The translations under genes and the position numbers were made by a program. This document shows, in pieces, positions 28,360-37,682 of a stretch of DNA of 64,000 nt (positions within the stretch are counted from its first letter, which is position 1; every line of letters begins with the position of its first letter). This stretch comes from Propioniciclava sp. MC1595 (GTDB lineage Bacteria; Actinomycetota; Actinomycetes; Propionibacteriales; Propionibacteriaceae). Where the stretch lies: assembly GCF_017569205.1 (NCBI RefSeq), contig NZ_CP071870.1:1612001-1676000 (forward strand). Reading direction: 5' to 3'. The notes under the pieces were generated by a model. The model saw nothing but the letters and a program-made list of their open reading frames with translations, made no database searches and was not told the DNA's origin.

Positions 28360-28375
28360 GTGACGCGTTCGTCAC
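28360..28375. promoter_or_regulatory. 16-bp palindrome between DUF7455 and parE
   Basis: GTGACG, four bases, CGTCAC: a perfect inverted repeat in the 189-base divergent region, about 40 bases upstream of the predicted parE -10 (TAGTCT, 28416-28421). The spacing does not fit the CRP/GlxR consensus. A regulator is inferred but not identified. Confidence 0.4.
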
Positions 28376-28427
28376 GCGGGCCGGGTCGGTCCGAGGAACT
28401 GTCGGTGGCCGCAGGTAGTCTGCGACG

Positions 28428-30533
28428 GTGACCTCCAGCAGCACCAAGACGCCCCCCAAGCCGAAGACCGACAGCCGCGACTACGAGGCGCGGCACCTGC
28501 TCGTGCTCGAGGGGCTCGAGGCCGTCCGCAAGCGCCCCGCGATGTACATCGGCTCGACCGACACGCGTGGCCTGATGCACTGCATGTGGGAGATCATCGA
28601 CAACTCCGTCGACGAGGCGCTGGCCGGGCACGGCAAGCACATCACGGTCATCCTCCACGCCGACGGCTCGGTCGAGGTCGGCGACGAGGCGCGCGGCATG
28701 CCCGTCGACATCGAGCCCCGCACCGGCCTGACCGGCGTCGAGGTCATCCATACCAAGCTGCACGCCGGCGGCAAGTTCGGCGGCGGCTCCTACAACGCCA
28801 CGGGCGGCCTCCACGGGGTGGGTGCCTCCGTCGTCAACGCGCTGAGCTCGCGGCTCGACGTCGAGGTCGACCGCAACGGCGCCACGTGGGCCATGTCGTT
28901 CCGCCGGGGGGTGCCGGGCGTCTTCGACGGCCCGGGTCCCGACGCCGGCTTCACCCCCGACAACACCCTGCGCAAGATCGGCCGCGTCGCCAAGGCGAAG
29001 ACCGGCTCCCGCACCCGGTACTGGCCCGACCGGCAGATCTTCCTCAAGGACGCGAAGCTGTCCGGCACCCAGCTCGCCCAGCGGGCCCGCCAGACGTCCT
29101 TCCTCGTCCCCGGGCTGAAGATCACCGTCGACGACCGCCGCGTCGCCGGCGACGAGCACGTCGACGTGCACCTGCACGAGGGCGGCATCTCCGAGTTCGC
29201 CGAGTTCCTGTCCGAGGGCGCGCCGGTCACCGAGGTGCTGCGCCTGCAGGGCTCCGACCGGTTCACCGAGACGGTGCCGGTGCTGGACGCCGCGGGCTCG
29301 ATGACGCCCACCGACGTCGAGCGCGACCTCGACGTCGACATCGCGCTGCGCTGGTCGAACAGCTACGACAGCAAGCTCGCCTCCTTCGTCAACATCATCG
29401 CCACGCCCAAGGGCGGCACCCACGTCCAGGGCTTCGAGCGCGGGCTGGTGCGCGCGTTCGGCAAGGCCCTGGAGGGCACCAAGCTGATGAAGGCGGGGGA
29501 GGAGGTCACCAAGGACGACATCCTCGAGGGCCTCACCGCGGTCGTGACCGTGCGCCTGGCCGAGCCGCAGTTCGAGGGCCAGACCAAGGAGGTGCTGGGC
29601 ACCCCGCCGGTGACGCGTCTGGTCGCGCGCATCGTGGAGCAGGAGCTCGGGGAGTTCCTCACCACGACCAAGGCCGCCCTGCGCCCGATGGCCCGGGCCG
29701 TGCTCGAGAAGGCGGTCGCCGCGTCCCGCACCCGCGTGGCCGCCCGCGTGCACAAGGAGAACCAGCGCCGCAAGAACGCGCTCGAGTCCAGCTCGCTGCC
29801 GCCGAAGCTGGCCGACTGCCGCAGCTCCGACAACGAGCGCACCGAGCTGTTCATCGTCGAGGGTGACTCGGCCATGGGCACGGCGAAGCTGGCGCGCAGC
29901 TCCGAGTTCCAGGCGCTGCTGCCGATCCGCGGCAAGATCCTCAACGTGCAGAAGGCCTCGACCGCCGACATGCTCAAGAACGCCGAGTGCGCCGCGATCC
30001 TGCAGGTGGTCGGCGCCGGGTCGGGCCGCACCTGCGACCCCGAGCAGAGCCGGTACGGGAAGATCATCTTCATGGCCGACGCCGACTCCGACGGCGCCCA
30101 CATCCGCACGCTGCTGGCGACGCTGTTCTTCACCTACATGCGCCCGATGATCGAGGCCGGCAAGGTCTACACCGCCGTCCCGCCGCTGCACCGCTTCGAG
30201 CTGACCAACCCCAAGCGCGGCCAGGAGAAGTACATCTACACCTACTCCGAGGCCGAGTACCAGCGGAAGCTGGCCGAGCTGACCAAGCGCGGGGTCGGGT
30301 TCAAGGAGCCGCAGCGCTACAAGGGTCTCGGCGAGATGGACGCCGACCAGCTCAAGGAGACCACGATGGACCCGCGGCACCGCCAGCTGCGGCGTATCAC
30401 GGTCGAGGAGGGGGAGAGCCTCGAGCAGGCCATCGCCACCTTCGAGAAGCTGATGGGCAACGAGGTCGCCCCGCGCAAGGAGTTCATCGTCGAGGGCGCC
30501 TACGCCCTCAGCGCCGAGCGCATCGACGCCTGA
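28428..30533 (+). CDS. parE: DNA topoisomerase IV subunit B (ParE-type)
   Basis: 701-aa type IIA topoisomerase ATPase subunit. GHKL ATPase motifs are EIIDNSVDEALAGHG, then the acidic GDEARGMPV and HAGGKFGGGSYNATGGLHGVGASVVNALS; the TOPRIM domain has VEGDSAMG, PIRGKILNVQK and MADADSDGAHIRTLL; it ends with YKGLGEMDADQLKETTMDP. GyrB and ParE are hard to separate by eye; linkage to a second-type subunit A gene 1 kb away and distance from any dnaA/recF genes favour topoisomerase IV, a decatenase. The GTG start has TAGTCT six bases upstream and no Shine-Dalgarno. Confidence 0.88.
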   Translation: MTSSSTKTPPKPKTDSRDYEARHLLVLEGLEAVRKRPAMYIGSTDTRGLMHCMWEIIDNSVDEALAGHGKHITVILHADGSVEVGDEARGMPVDIEPRTGLTGVEVIHTKLHAGGKFGGGSYNATGGLHGVGASVVNALSSRLDVEVDRNGATWAMSFRRGVPGVFDGPGPDAGFTPDNTLRKIGRVAKAKTGSRTRYWPDRQIFLKDAKLSGTQLAQRARQTSFLVPGLKITVDDRRVAGDEHVDVHLHEGGISEFAEFLSEGAPVTEVLRLQGSDRFTETVPVLDAAGSMTPTDVERDLDVDIALRWSNSYDSKLASFVNIIATPKGGTHVQGFERGLVRAFGKALEGTKLMKAGEEVTKDDILEGLTAVVTVRLAEPQFEGQTKEVLGTPPVTRLVARIVEQELGEFLTTTKAALRPMARAVLEKAVAASRTRVAARVHKENQRRKNALESSSLPPKLADCRSSDNERTELFIVEGDSAMGTAKLARSSEFQALLPIRGKILNVQKASTADMLKNAECAAILQVVGAGSGRTCDPEQSRYGKIIFMADADSDGAHIRTLLATLFFTYMRPMIEAGKVYTAVPPLHRFELTNPKRGQEKYIYTYSEAEYQRKLAELTKRGVGFKEPQRYKGLGEMDADQLKETTMDPRHRQLRRITVEEGESLEQAIATFEKLMGNEVAPRKEFIVEGAYALSAERIDA

Positions 30534-30615
30534 TAACGGGCGCGCGGTGTCCGCTCCGTGGGCGCCGCGCACCCCGAAGTGCCCATGTCAGGGGGGCAGG
30601 GCTAGGCTCGCGAGC

Positions 30616-31116
30616 ATGACCGATGACGGCATCTTCGACGACCTCCTGGCAGCCAACAAGCGGTACGCGCGGTCGGCCCCCCGCGAGTTCGACGGCATCG
30701 CCCACCAGGGCGTCATGATCCTGACCTGCATGGACAGTCGCATCGAGCCGCTGGAGATGGTCGGCCTCATGATCGGCGAGGCGAAGATCCTCCGTACGGC
30801 CGGCGCCCGCCTGACCGACCGGGGCCTGGCCGCCTTCATCATGGGCGTGCACAAGCTGAACGTGAACCGCATCCTGCTCGTGCCGCACACCAAGTGCGCC
30901 GCCTCGTCGCTGGACGAGGCGGGCATGCGCGCAGCGATCATGGGCGCCTCGGGCATCGACCCGGGCGACTTCGAGTTCGGCGTCTCGCCCGACCAGCTCG
31001 GCAACCTGCGCGCCGACTGCGAGCGGCTGCGCACCCACCCGCTGATCGCCGGGTTCGCCGAGGTCGGTGGCTTCCTCTACGACGTCGAGACGGGGCTGCT
31101 CTCCCGCGAGTGCTGA
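30616..31116 (+). CDS. Beta-class carbonic anhydrase
   Basis: 166-aa zinc enzyme interconverting CO2 and bicarbonate. Zinc ligands are visible in MILTCMDSRIEP (Cys and Asp-Arg dyad) and in LLVPHTKCAASS (His and Cys). The short length, the absence of the N-terminal extension and the sequence ANKRYARSAP match the small actinobacterial and mycobacterial beta type. TAGGCT seven bases before the ATG suggests leaderless expression. A longer in-frame start at 30547 has no support. Confidence 0.9.
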   Translation: MTDDGIFDDLLAANKRYARSAPREFDGIAHQGVMILTCMDSRIEPLEMVGLMIGEAKILRTAGARLTDRGLAAFIMGVHKLNVNRILLVPHTKCAASSLDEAGMRAAIMGASGIDPGDFEFGVSPDQLGNLRADCERLRTHPLIAGFAEVGGFLYDVETGLLSREC

Positions 31117-31125
31117 GGCCCGGCC

Positions 31126-31599
31126 TCAGGGGGACGTGAACTGGGTCATCGTCCACGACTGGCCCGGCAGCTCCAGCGCCGTGCACAGCCAGCGCCGCGC
31201 GTCCAGGTGCAGGGTGCCGACGGCCTCGTCGTCCCCGACCCGCCCGAGCACGACCTGCGCCGGGCCGAACAGGCCCTCGACGACGCGGATCGGCTCGTAG
31301 TCGTCCTCGCCGCGCCCCCAGACCGGCAACAGGTCGGGGCGCAGCATCCCGACGACGGGGTGCACCCAGCCGTCGGGGCGTCCGCTGGGCACCTCGGCGG
31401 CGCCCCCGGCCGGGATCAGGTGCCAGCACCGGACGCCGTCCGGCCCGCCCGTCCACTCCCGGTTCCAGGACCGGACGACCCAGCGCCCCGCACCCGCCAC
31501 CGACACCTCGAGCGTGTGCTCGTCGTCGGCCACGAGGGCGCTCGCGACGCGCCCCGCGGCGGCCTCGGCGAGGCTCGTCAGGAGCGCGTCGACGTCCAT
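31126..31599 (-). CDS. Uncharacterised protein cotranscribed with parC
   Basis: 157-aa soluble protein that I do not recognise. It is Trp-rich (RWVVRSWNREWTGG, RCWHLIP, WVHPVVG, RWLCTALELPGQSWTM) with no signal peptide or membrane segment. The ATG begins one base after the parC stop, so translation is probably coupled, which may point to a partner role with the topoisomerase, though that is inference. It converges on the carbonic anhydrase gene with nine bases between stops. Confidence 0.7.
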   Translation of the reverse strand: MDVDALLTSLAEAAAGRVASALVADDEHTLEVSVAGAGRWVVRSWNREWTGGPDGVRCWHLIPAGGAAEVPSGRPDGWVHPVVGMLRPDLLPVWGRGEDDYEPIRVVEGLFGPAQVVLGRVGDDEAVGTLHLDARRWLCTALELPGQSWTMTQFTSP

Positions 31600-31600
31600 G

Positions 31601-34144
31601 TCAGAACAGCGCGCCGTCGTCGGGCGCGTCGGTGGCGTCCTCGCCCGGGGTGTCGTCCACGCCGGCCCCGGCCAGCGAGGCGGGCGACGGGGCCGTCCGG
31701 ACGCCGTGGGTCCGGGTCCCGATCCCACCCAGCGGCTGGGTGAGGGGGGTGCCGGAGCCGTCGCGGCGTCCGTCGTGCACGGTGGTGAAGTCGATCGGGG
31801 CGCCCGAGGGGGCCGCGGCCACGACCGGCGTCGGGCCGGCCCACGCCGCGAGCAGCGTGGTCTCGCCCTTGAGGAACCGGTGGCAGCGGACGCCGCCCGT
31901 CGCGCGGCCCTTGCCCGGGTACTCGGTGAACGGGGTCACCTTCGCCAGGCCGGCCTCGGTGCCGGGCAGGCCCGAGCCGGTGCCGGAGACCGTCACCACC
32001 GTGGCCTCGCCGTCGGGCACGAGCCCGAAGAACACCACCGAGGCGCCCTTGGCCAGCTTCACGCCCGCCATGCCGCCGCCGCCGCGACCCTGCGGGCGCA
32101 CGCCGGCCGCCGGGAAGTGCAGCAGCTGGGCGTCGGAGGTGATGAAGCACAGTTCGCCGGAGTCGTCGGCCAGTTCGACCGCACCGACGACCTCGTCGCC
32201 GTCGTCGAGCCGGATGACCTCCCATGCATCCTTGGCCAACAGCTCGGGGTTGGTGCGCTTCACGACCCCGTTGCGGGTGCCGAGCGCCCAGCCGTACGTG
32301 GCGTCGCCCAGCGTGGTCAGCGCCAGCACCCGCTCGCCCTTGGCGAGGTCGAGCAGTTCGGTGGCCAGCGAGCCGCCCTGCAGGTTGGGCGCATCGGCGG
32401 TGATCGCGATGGAGGGCAGCTCGATCGCCTGCGCGCGCACGACGCGTCCGTGCGAGGTGAGCACGCCGTACTCGCCGCGGGCCGTGGTGCGGATCGCGGA
32501 GGTGATCACGTCGTGCTGGGCGCGGCGTCCCTGGGCGGGCATCTCCTCGGCGGTGTCGGCGCGGGCCAGCAGCCCGGCGGAGGAGAGCATCACCCAGCAC
32601 GGGTCGTCGGCGATCTCCAGCGGGGTCGCCTTCGCCGCGGTGACGGTGGCGCCACCACCGGCGAGCAGGACGGTGCGCCGCGGCGTCCCGTGCACGCGGG
32701 CGACCTCGTCGAGCTCGCGCGCGACCAGCGCCCGCAGCTCGTCGTCGTTCTCGATGATGTGGGACAGGTCGGCCAGCCGCTGCTCGAGCTCGCCGCGCTC
32801 CTTCTCCAGCTCGAGGCGGGAGAACTTGGTCAGCCGGCGCAGCTGCAGGTCGAGGATGTAGTTGGCCTGGACCTCGTCGAGGTCGAAGACCTCCATCAGC
32901 TTGGCGCGGGCCTGGGCGACGTCGTCGGAGCCGCGGATGATCGCGATCACGTCGTCGATGTCGACGATGGCCAGCAGCAGGCCGCGCACCAGGTGCAGGC
33001 GGTCGGCGGCCTTGCGGTACTGGAACCGGGTGCGCCGCAGGGTGACGTCGAGGCGGTGGTCGGCGTACACGACGAGCGCGTCGCGCAGCGTCAGCGTCTG
33101 GGGCTGGCCCTCGACGAGGGCGACCATGTTGATGCCGAAGCTGTCCTCGAGCTTGGTCATCCGGTACAGCTGCTCGAGCATCGCGTCGGGGTTGATGCCG
33201 TTCTTGACCTCGATGACCAGGCGCAGGCCGTGGGTCAGGTCGGTGAGGTCCTTCATGTCGGCGATGCCGGTGATCTTCTTGTTGCGCACCAGCGTCGAGA
33301 CCTGCTCCATGATCCGCTCGGGGCCGATCATGTAGGGCAGCTCGGTGATCACGATGCCCTTGCGGCGCGGCGAGGTCTGCTCGATGCGCGCCGTCGCGCG
33401 GATCTTGAAGGTGCCGCGCCCGCTCGCGTAGGCGTCCGCGATGCCCTCAAGGCCGACGATCTTGCCGCCGGTGGGCAGGTCGGGGCCGGGTACGTAGCGC
33501 ATCAGGTCCTCGACGGTGGCGTCGGGGTGCTTGAGCAGGTGCTTGAGGGCCTGCACGCACTCGACGAGGTTGTGTGGCGGGATGTTGGTGGCCATGCCGA
33601 CCGCGATGCCGGTCGACCCGTTGACCAGCAGGTTCGGGAACGAGGCGGGCAGCACGACCGGCTCGGTCATCTTGCCGTCGTAGTTGGGCTTGAAGTCGAC
33701 CGTGTCCTGGTCGATCTCGCCGGTCATCGCCAGCGCGGCGGGTGCCATCCGGCACTCGGTGTAGCGCATGGCCGCGGGGCCGGCGTCCAGCGAGCCGAAG
33801 TTGCCGTGGCCGTCGACGACCGGCAGGCGCATGGCCCAGCCCTGGCCCAGGCGCACGAGCGCGTCGTAGATGGCGGTGTCGCCGTGGGGGTGCAGCTTGC
33901 CCATCACGTCGCCGACGACGCGGGCGCACTTGACGTGGCTGCGGTCGGGGCGCAGGCCCATGTCGTCCATCGAGTAGAGGATGCGGCGCTGCACGGGTTT
34001 GAGGCCGTCGCGGGCGTCGGGGATGGCGCGCGCGTAGATCACCGAGTAGGCGTACTCGAGGAAGCTGGTCTCCATCTCCTCGGTGACGTCGATGTCGGTG
34101 ATTCTCTCCGTCGCCTCGTCGTCGACCGGCGGCTTCGCTACCAC
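31601..34144 (-). CDS. parC: DNA topoisomerase IV subunit A (ParC-type)
   Basis: 847-aa breakage-reunion subunit. The N-terminal domain has [30 protein letters not shown], the quinolone-region [30 protein letters not shown] and the catalytic Tyr in [11 protein letters not shown]. The C-terminal beta-pinwheel follows, with repeats such as [15 protein letters not shown] and [14 protein letters not shown]. The GyrA-box (QRRGGKG) that lets gyrase wrap DNA is not found; QGRRAQHD stands near the usual place, which supports topoisomerase IV. The GTG at 34144 is preferred because GGAGGAGTGGGGGAAG precedes it; an ATG 78 bases upstream is possible. Confidence 0.9.
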   Translation of the reverse strand: MVAKPPVDDEATERITDIDVTEEMETSFLEYAYSVIYARAIPDARDGLKPVQRRILYSMDDMGLRPDRSHVKCARVVGDVMGKLHPHGDTAIYDALVRLGQGWAMRLPVVDGHGNFGSLDAGPAAMRYTECRMAPAALAMTGEIDQDTVDFKPNYDGKMTEPVVLPASFPNLLVNGSTGIAVGMATNIPPHNLVECVQALKHLLKHPDATVEDLMRYVPGPDLPTGGKIVGLEGIADAYASGRGTFKIRATARIEQTSPRRKGIVITELPYMIGPERIMEQVSTLVRNKKITGIADMKDLTDLTHGLRLVIEVKNGINPDAMLEQLYRMTKLEDSFGINMVALVEGQPQTLTLRDALVVYADHRLDVTLRRTRFQYRKAADRLHLVRGLLLAIVDIDDVIAIIRGSDDVAQARAKLMEVFDLDEVQANYILDLQLRRLTKFSRLELEKERGELEQRLADLSHIIENDDELRALVARELDEVARVHGTPRRTVLLAGGGATVTAAKATPLEIADDPCWVMLSSAGLLARADTAEEMPAQGRRAQHDVITSAIRTTARGEYGVLTSHGRVVRAQAIELPSIAITADAPNLQGGSLATELLDLAKGERVLALTTLGDATYGWALGTRNGVVKRTNPELLAKDAWEVIRLDDGDEVVGAVELADDSGELCFITSDAQLLHFPAAGVRPQGRGGGGMAGVKLAKGASVVFFGLVPDGEATVVTVSGTGSGLPGTEAGLAKVTPFTEYPGKGRATGGVRCHRFLKGETTLLAAWAGPTPVVAAAPSGAPIDFTTVHDGRRDGSGTPLTQPLGGIGTRTHGVRTAPSPASLAGAGVDDTPGEDATDAPDDGALF

Positions 34145-34240
34145 GTGCTTCCCCCACTCCTCCCGAGCTACCCGCTCGTCGTGCCATTGTGCCCAACCGC
34201 GACCGGACGCCGCGGGTGCCACTCCGCCGCCTGCCGCGGT

Positions 34241-35275
34241 TCAGGACAGGCCGAGGAACTCCCGCATCTGGCGCTTCAGGCCGCGGCCGTCGGGCGCCTT
34301 GAACACCGGGATGTCCCGGGGGAGCGGCTCGTCGCCGGCCAGCGGCTCGGTCGTGCCGTGGGCCAGGATCTGCTCGGCCGGGGTCAGCTGCCGGATCGCG
34401 ATGGCCAGCACCCGGTCGGGGTTCGCGGTGGCGAACTCGCTGTAGATGTCGAGGTCGTGCTGGCCGTCGTCGCCCACGAGCAGCCACTGGATGCGCGGGA
34501 AGTCCACGGTGAGCTGGAGCAGCGCGTTGCGCTTGTGCTCCTGGCCCGAGCGGAACCACCCGGTGTTGGTCGGCCCCCAGTCGGTGAGCAGCATCGCGCC
34601 CTCGGGGTAGCGGTGCCGGCGCATGAACCGCTTCAGGAAGCCGTGGGTGTTCCACGCGCCGGTCGAGAGGTACATCACGGCCGCGCCGGGGTGGCTCCGG
34701 AGCACCTCGTCGTAGAACACGGCCATGCCGGGGATCGCCTGCCGGGCGGCCTCGGTGCGCATGAAGGAGTGCCACGCGGCGATGAAGGGGCGCGGGAGCA
34801 TCGTGGACAGGATCGTGTCGTCGATGTCGGAGACCATCCCGAACCGGACGTCCGAGCCCACGACCTGCGCCTGCACGACCGACTCCTGCGAGGTCGCGGT
34901 GCGGATCGTGCCGGCCTGCCAGCCCGGCCCGAGGCCGTGGCCGCGCAGCCGGTGGTCGACGTAGCCGCCCCGGTCGGTGGTGCCGGTGACCTCCGCGTCG
35001 CCGAGGGTGATGGTGTAGCGGGCGTGCACGCACGCGGCGGTGAAGAAGTTGCGCCAGCCGCGGCGGCGCAGGAACTGCTCGGCGGCCTGGCCGAGGACCG
35101 TCTGGGCGAACGGCGGGGACAGCACGACCCGGCCCAGCACCCGGGCGAAGCCCTCGTCGCCGTAGGCCGTGTACGCGATCACCCGTTCCTGCCACCCGAA
35201 CGCACGGAACAGCTGTTCGAGCCGCCGGTCGAGGAAGAGCTCGAGGCGGGCGGCGAAGAACGGCCGGTTGCTCAT
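34241..35275 (-). CDS. APP1/DUF2183-family phosphatidate phosphatase-like protein
   Basis: 344-aa protein with the DxDxT phosphatase signature DIDDTILST in [28 protein letters not shown], followed by [32 protein letters not shown] and [17 protein letters not shown], which are the other HAD-type motifs of the APP1 family. Yeast APP1 dephosphorylates phosphatidic acid; the bacterial substrate is not established. The start has TACGGT seven bases upstream and no Shine-Dalgarno. It is divergent from DUF5998. Confidence 0.87.
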   Translation of the reverse strand: MSNRPFFAARLELFLDRRLEQLFRAFGWQERVIAYTAYGDEGFARVLGRVVLSPPFAQTVLGQAAEQFLRRRGWRNFFTAACVHARYTITLGDAEVTGTTDRGGYVDHRLRGHGLGPGWQAGTIRTATSQESVVQAQVVGSDVRFGMVSDIDDTILSTMLPRPFIAAWHSFMRTEAARQAIPGMAVFYDEVLRSHPGAAVMYLSTGAWNTHGFLKRFMRRHRYPEGAMLLTDWGPTNTGWFRSGQEHKRNALLQLTVDFPRIQWLLVGDDGQHDLDIYSEFATANPDRVLAIAIRQLTPAEQILAHGTTEPLAGDEPLPRDIPVFKAPDGRGLKRQMREFLGLS

Positions 35276-35344
35276 GGGGTTCACCGTAACCGGTCCGGGG
35301 GACCGGTTTCCCGCCCGCCCCACCGGCGTGGGACAATGCCGCCC

Positions 35345-35905
35345 ATGACCACGCTCCCTGCCGACCTGCGCGCTGCCATCGTGGCCTCGGGGTACTTCCC
35401 CGAGTTCGTGTCCGCGACCGTGGCCCAGGCGATCGCCGACGAGGAGGTCGTGGACAGCCTCGTCCACCACGAGGCGACGTTCAGCTCGACCGAGCTGCAC
35501 CGGCACGTCACCGTCCTGGTGCTGACGCCCACGCGGTTCATCGTGGCGCACACCGACGACGGCGAGCACCCGAACGTCCACCAGGCCCTGACCACCGTCG
35601 AGACGGTGTCCCTGAGGCACATCCGTTCCGTGGCGCTCACCCAGGTCGCCGCGAACCCCGAGCGGTTCGGCCGCGGCAAGCACGGCACCACCGAGACGTG
35701 GCTGGTCGTGAACTGGGGGGCGGTCCGCCGCCAGGAGGCCGAGCCCGCCACGTGCGGCGACCCGAACTGCGACGCCGACCACGGGTACACGATCCAGGAC
35801 CTGGCCGACGACCTCACCGTGCGGATCAGCGCCGCCGCCGACGGCGAGGACGCCGTGTCCGGCCTCGTGCGGTTCGCCGCCCGCCTGCAGCGGGTGGCGG
35901 TCTAG
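35345..35905 (+). CDS. DUF5998-family protein
   Basis: 186-aa conserved actinobacterial protein, recognised by [60 protein letters not shown], and [14 protein letters not shown] with a possible metal-binding Cys/His cluster. Function unknown. ATG 35345 is preferred over ATG 35336 because a -10-like GACAAT lies seven bases before it. It overlaps the next gene by one base and stays close to tdk, forming a three-gene unit. Confidence 0.82.
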   Translation: MTTLPADLRAAIVASGYFPEFVSATVAQAIADEEVVDSLVHHEATFSSTELHRHVTVLVLTPTRFIVAHTDDGEHPNVHQALTTVETVSLRHIRSVALTQVAANPERFGRGKHGTTETWLVVNWGAVRRQEAEPATCGDPNCDADHGYTIQDLADDLTVRISAAADGEDAVSGLVRFAARLQRVAV

Positions 35906-37032
35906 TGGAGGCGCCCCTCGTCCCCGCCTACGGGGAGTCCACGCTGGCCGACGTCGTCCCGGCCCTCGCCGCGTCCCTCGGCATCGACGGGTGGTCCGAC
36001 GCGCTGGGCCTGCCGGCGTCCGACCGCTGGGTGCTGCTGCTGGTCGACGGGCTCGGCGCGCACAACCTGGCCGCCGCCCTGGAGGAGGCACCCTTCCTGG
36101 CCTCGCTGCTGGCGCAGGACGCCTCGACCACGGTCACCTCGGGCGCACCCAGCACCACCGCGACCTCGATCACGAGCCTCGGCACCGCACTGCCCCCGGG
36201 GCAGCACGGCATCGCCGGCTACGCGTTCCGCAACCCGGTCGACGGCGGCTACCTCAACGCGCTGACCTGGGCCGACGGGCTATCGGCCCTCGACGTCCAG
36301 CCCCGGCTGACCTCGTTCGAGCGCCTGTCCCGGCAGGGCGTCACCCTCACCTCGGTGAGCCCCGCCCGCTTCGCCGGCACCGGCCTCACCGAGTGCGCGC
36401 TGCGCGGCGCCCGATTCCACCCGGTCCCCGACGAGGACGACCACCCGGCCCGCATCCAGTGGACCGTCGACGGCGCGGCGTCCGGGGACAGCTCGCTGGT
36501 CTACCTGTACGAGCGCTCGCTCGACCACACCGGCCACGGCATGGGCTGGCAGACCGAGCACTGGCGGGCAGCCCTGCGCCGCATCGACGCGCTCGCCCGC
36601 GACCTGCGCGAGGCGCTGCCCGACGACGTCCGCCTGCTCGTGACCGGCGACCACGGCATGATCGACTCCCCGCCCGAGCGCTGGGTCGTCGTCGAGGACG
36701 TGCCCCACCTCGCCGACGACCTCACCCTCCTGGCCGGGGAGGGCCGGTTCCGACAGCTCTACTGCGAGCCCCGCGACGTGGACGCCGTGGCCGCCCGGTG
36801 GCGCGCCGTCATGGGCGACCGCGCCTGGGTCGTCACCCGGGAGGAGGCCGTGGAGTCCGGCTGGTTCGGGCCCGTCGACCGCCGCCTGGCCCACCGCTGG
36901 GGCGACGTCATGGTCGTCTGCCGCGACGACTGGGCGGTCATGACCCGCCGCCAGCCCAAGGAGTTCGGCCTGGTCGGCATGCACGGCTCGCTGACCGAGT
37001 TCGAGATGCGCGTCCCGGTGCTGGTCGGCTGA
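35905..37032 (+). CDS. Alkaline phosphatase superfamily phosphodiesterase/nucleotide pyrophosphatase
   Basis: 375-aa metalloenzyme. DRWVLLLVDGLGAHNL carries the first metal-binding Asp; TSGAPSTTATSITSLGTALPPGQHGIAGYAF holds the Thr/Ser nucleophile region and the second Asp-like pocket; LDHTGHGMGWQTEHW and LVTGDHGM supply the remaining Asp/His ligands. This is the type I phosphodiesterase/nucleotide pyrophosphatase fold; substrate unknown, probably a nucleotide or phosphonate ester. The GTG start shares its G with the DUF5998 TAG stop, and the stop shares a base with the tdk ATG. Confidence 0.88.
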   Translation: MEAPLVPAYGESTLADVVPALAASLGIDGWSDALGLPASDRWVLLLVDGLGAHNLAAALEEAPFLASLLAQDASTTVTSGAPSTTATSITSLGTALPPGQHGIAGYAFRNPVDGGYLNALTWADGLSALDVQPRLTSFERLSRQGVTLTSVSPARFAGTGLTECALRGARFHPVPDEDDHPARIQWTVDGAASGDSSLVYLYERSLDHTGHGMGWQTEHWRAALRRIDALARDLREALPDDVRLLVTGDHGMIDSPPERWVVVEDVPHLADDLTLLAGEGRFRQLYCEPRDVDAVAARWRAVMGDRAWVVTREEAVESGWFGPVDRRLAHRWGDVMVVCRDDWAVMTRRQPKEFGLVGMHGSLTEFEMRVPVLVG

Positions 37033-37682
37033 TGGCGCACCTGACGTACTTCACCGGGCCGATGAACTGCGGCAAGTCCACCCTCGCGCTGCAGGTCGAC
37101 TACACCGAGTCCACGGCCGGACGCCGCGGGCTGCGGTTCACCTGCTTCGACCGCGGCGGGGAGGCCACGATCAGCTCGCGGATCGGGCTGGTGCGCGCCG
37201 CCATCGAGGTGACGCCCTCCTTCGACTTCTGGGCCCACGTCACCGGCGAGCTGACCGGTGGCCGCCGGGTCGACCACCTCGTCTGCGACGAGGCGCAGTT
37301 CTACACCGAGGCGCAGGTGGACGACCTGGCCAGGATCGTGGACGAGCTCGGCATCGACGTGTCCTGCTTCGGGATCCTCACCGACTTCCGCACCGAGCTG
37401 TTCCCGGGCTCGCGCCGGCTGGTCGAGCTGGCCGACCGGATCGAGATGCTGCAGGCACGCCCGCGCTGCTGGTGCGGGGCCCCGGCCACCCACAACGCGC
37501 GGGTCGTGGACGGGGTCATGGTCGTCGAGGGCGACCAGATCGCGGTCGGCGACACCGAGGGCGGGGGAGCGGGCGTCGTCTCCTACGAGACGCTGTGCCG
37601 CGCCCACCACCGCGTGCGCCAGCCGGCCGTGGGCCGCGGCGTCGACGCGACGCCCGACCCGCTGCCGTTCGGCGAGGCCTGA
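37032..37682 (+). CDS. tdk: Thymidine kinase
   Basis: 216-aa type II thymidine kinase that phosphorylates thymidine with ATP for salvage. The P-loop GPMNCGKST is near residue 9, Walker B is VCDEAQFYT, and the lid/zinc region shows RPRCWCGAPATHNARVV with two cysteines; the remaining zinc ligands would be Cys and His in LCRAHH. ATG overlaps the previous stop (TGATG). Its stop abuts the convergent sepH stop with no gap. Confidence 0.93.
   Translation: MAHLTYFTGPMNCGKSTLALQVDYTESTAGRRGLRFTCFDRGGEATISSRIGLVRAAIEVTPSFDFWAHVTGELTGGRRVDHLVCDEAQFYTEAQVDDLARIVDELGIDVSCFGILTDFRTELFPGSRRLVELADRIEMLQARPRCWCGAPATHNARVVDGVMVVEGDQIAVGDTEGGGAGVVSYETLCRAHHRVRQPAVGRGVDATPDPLPFGEA

Noticed and set aside
28047-30572. 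An 841-codon open frame antisense to parE, ending in the real DUF7455 protein
   Set aside because: Only its last 63 codons (from the ATG at 28238) have a Shine-Dalgarno and a recognisable product; the rest is a shadow of parE.
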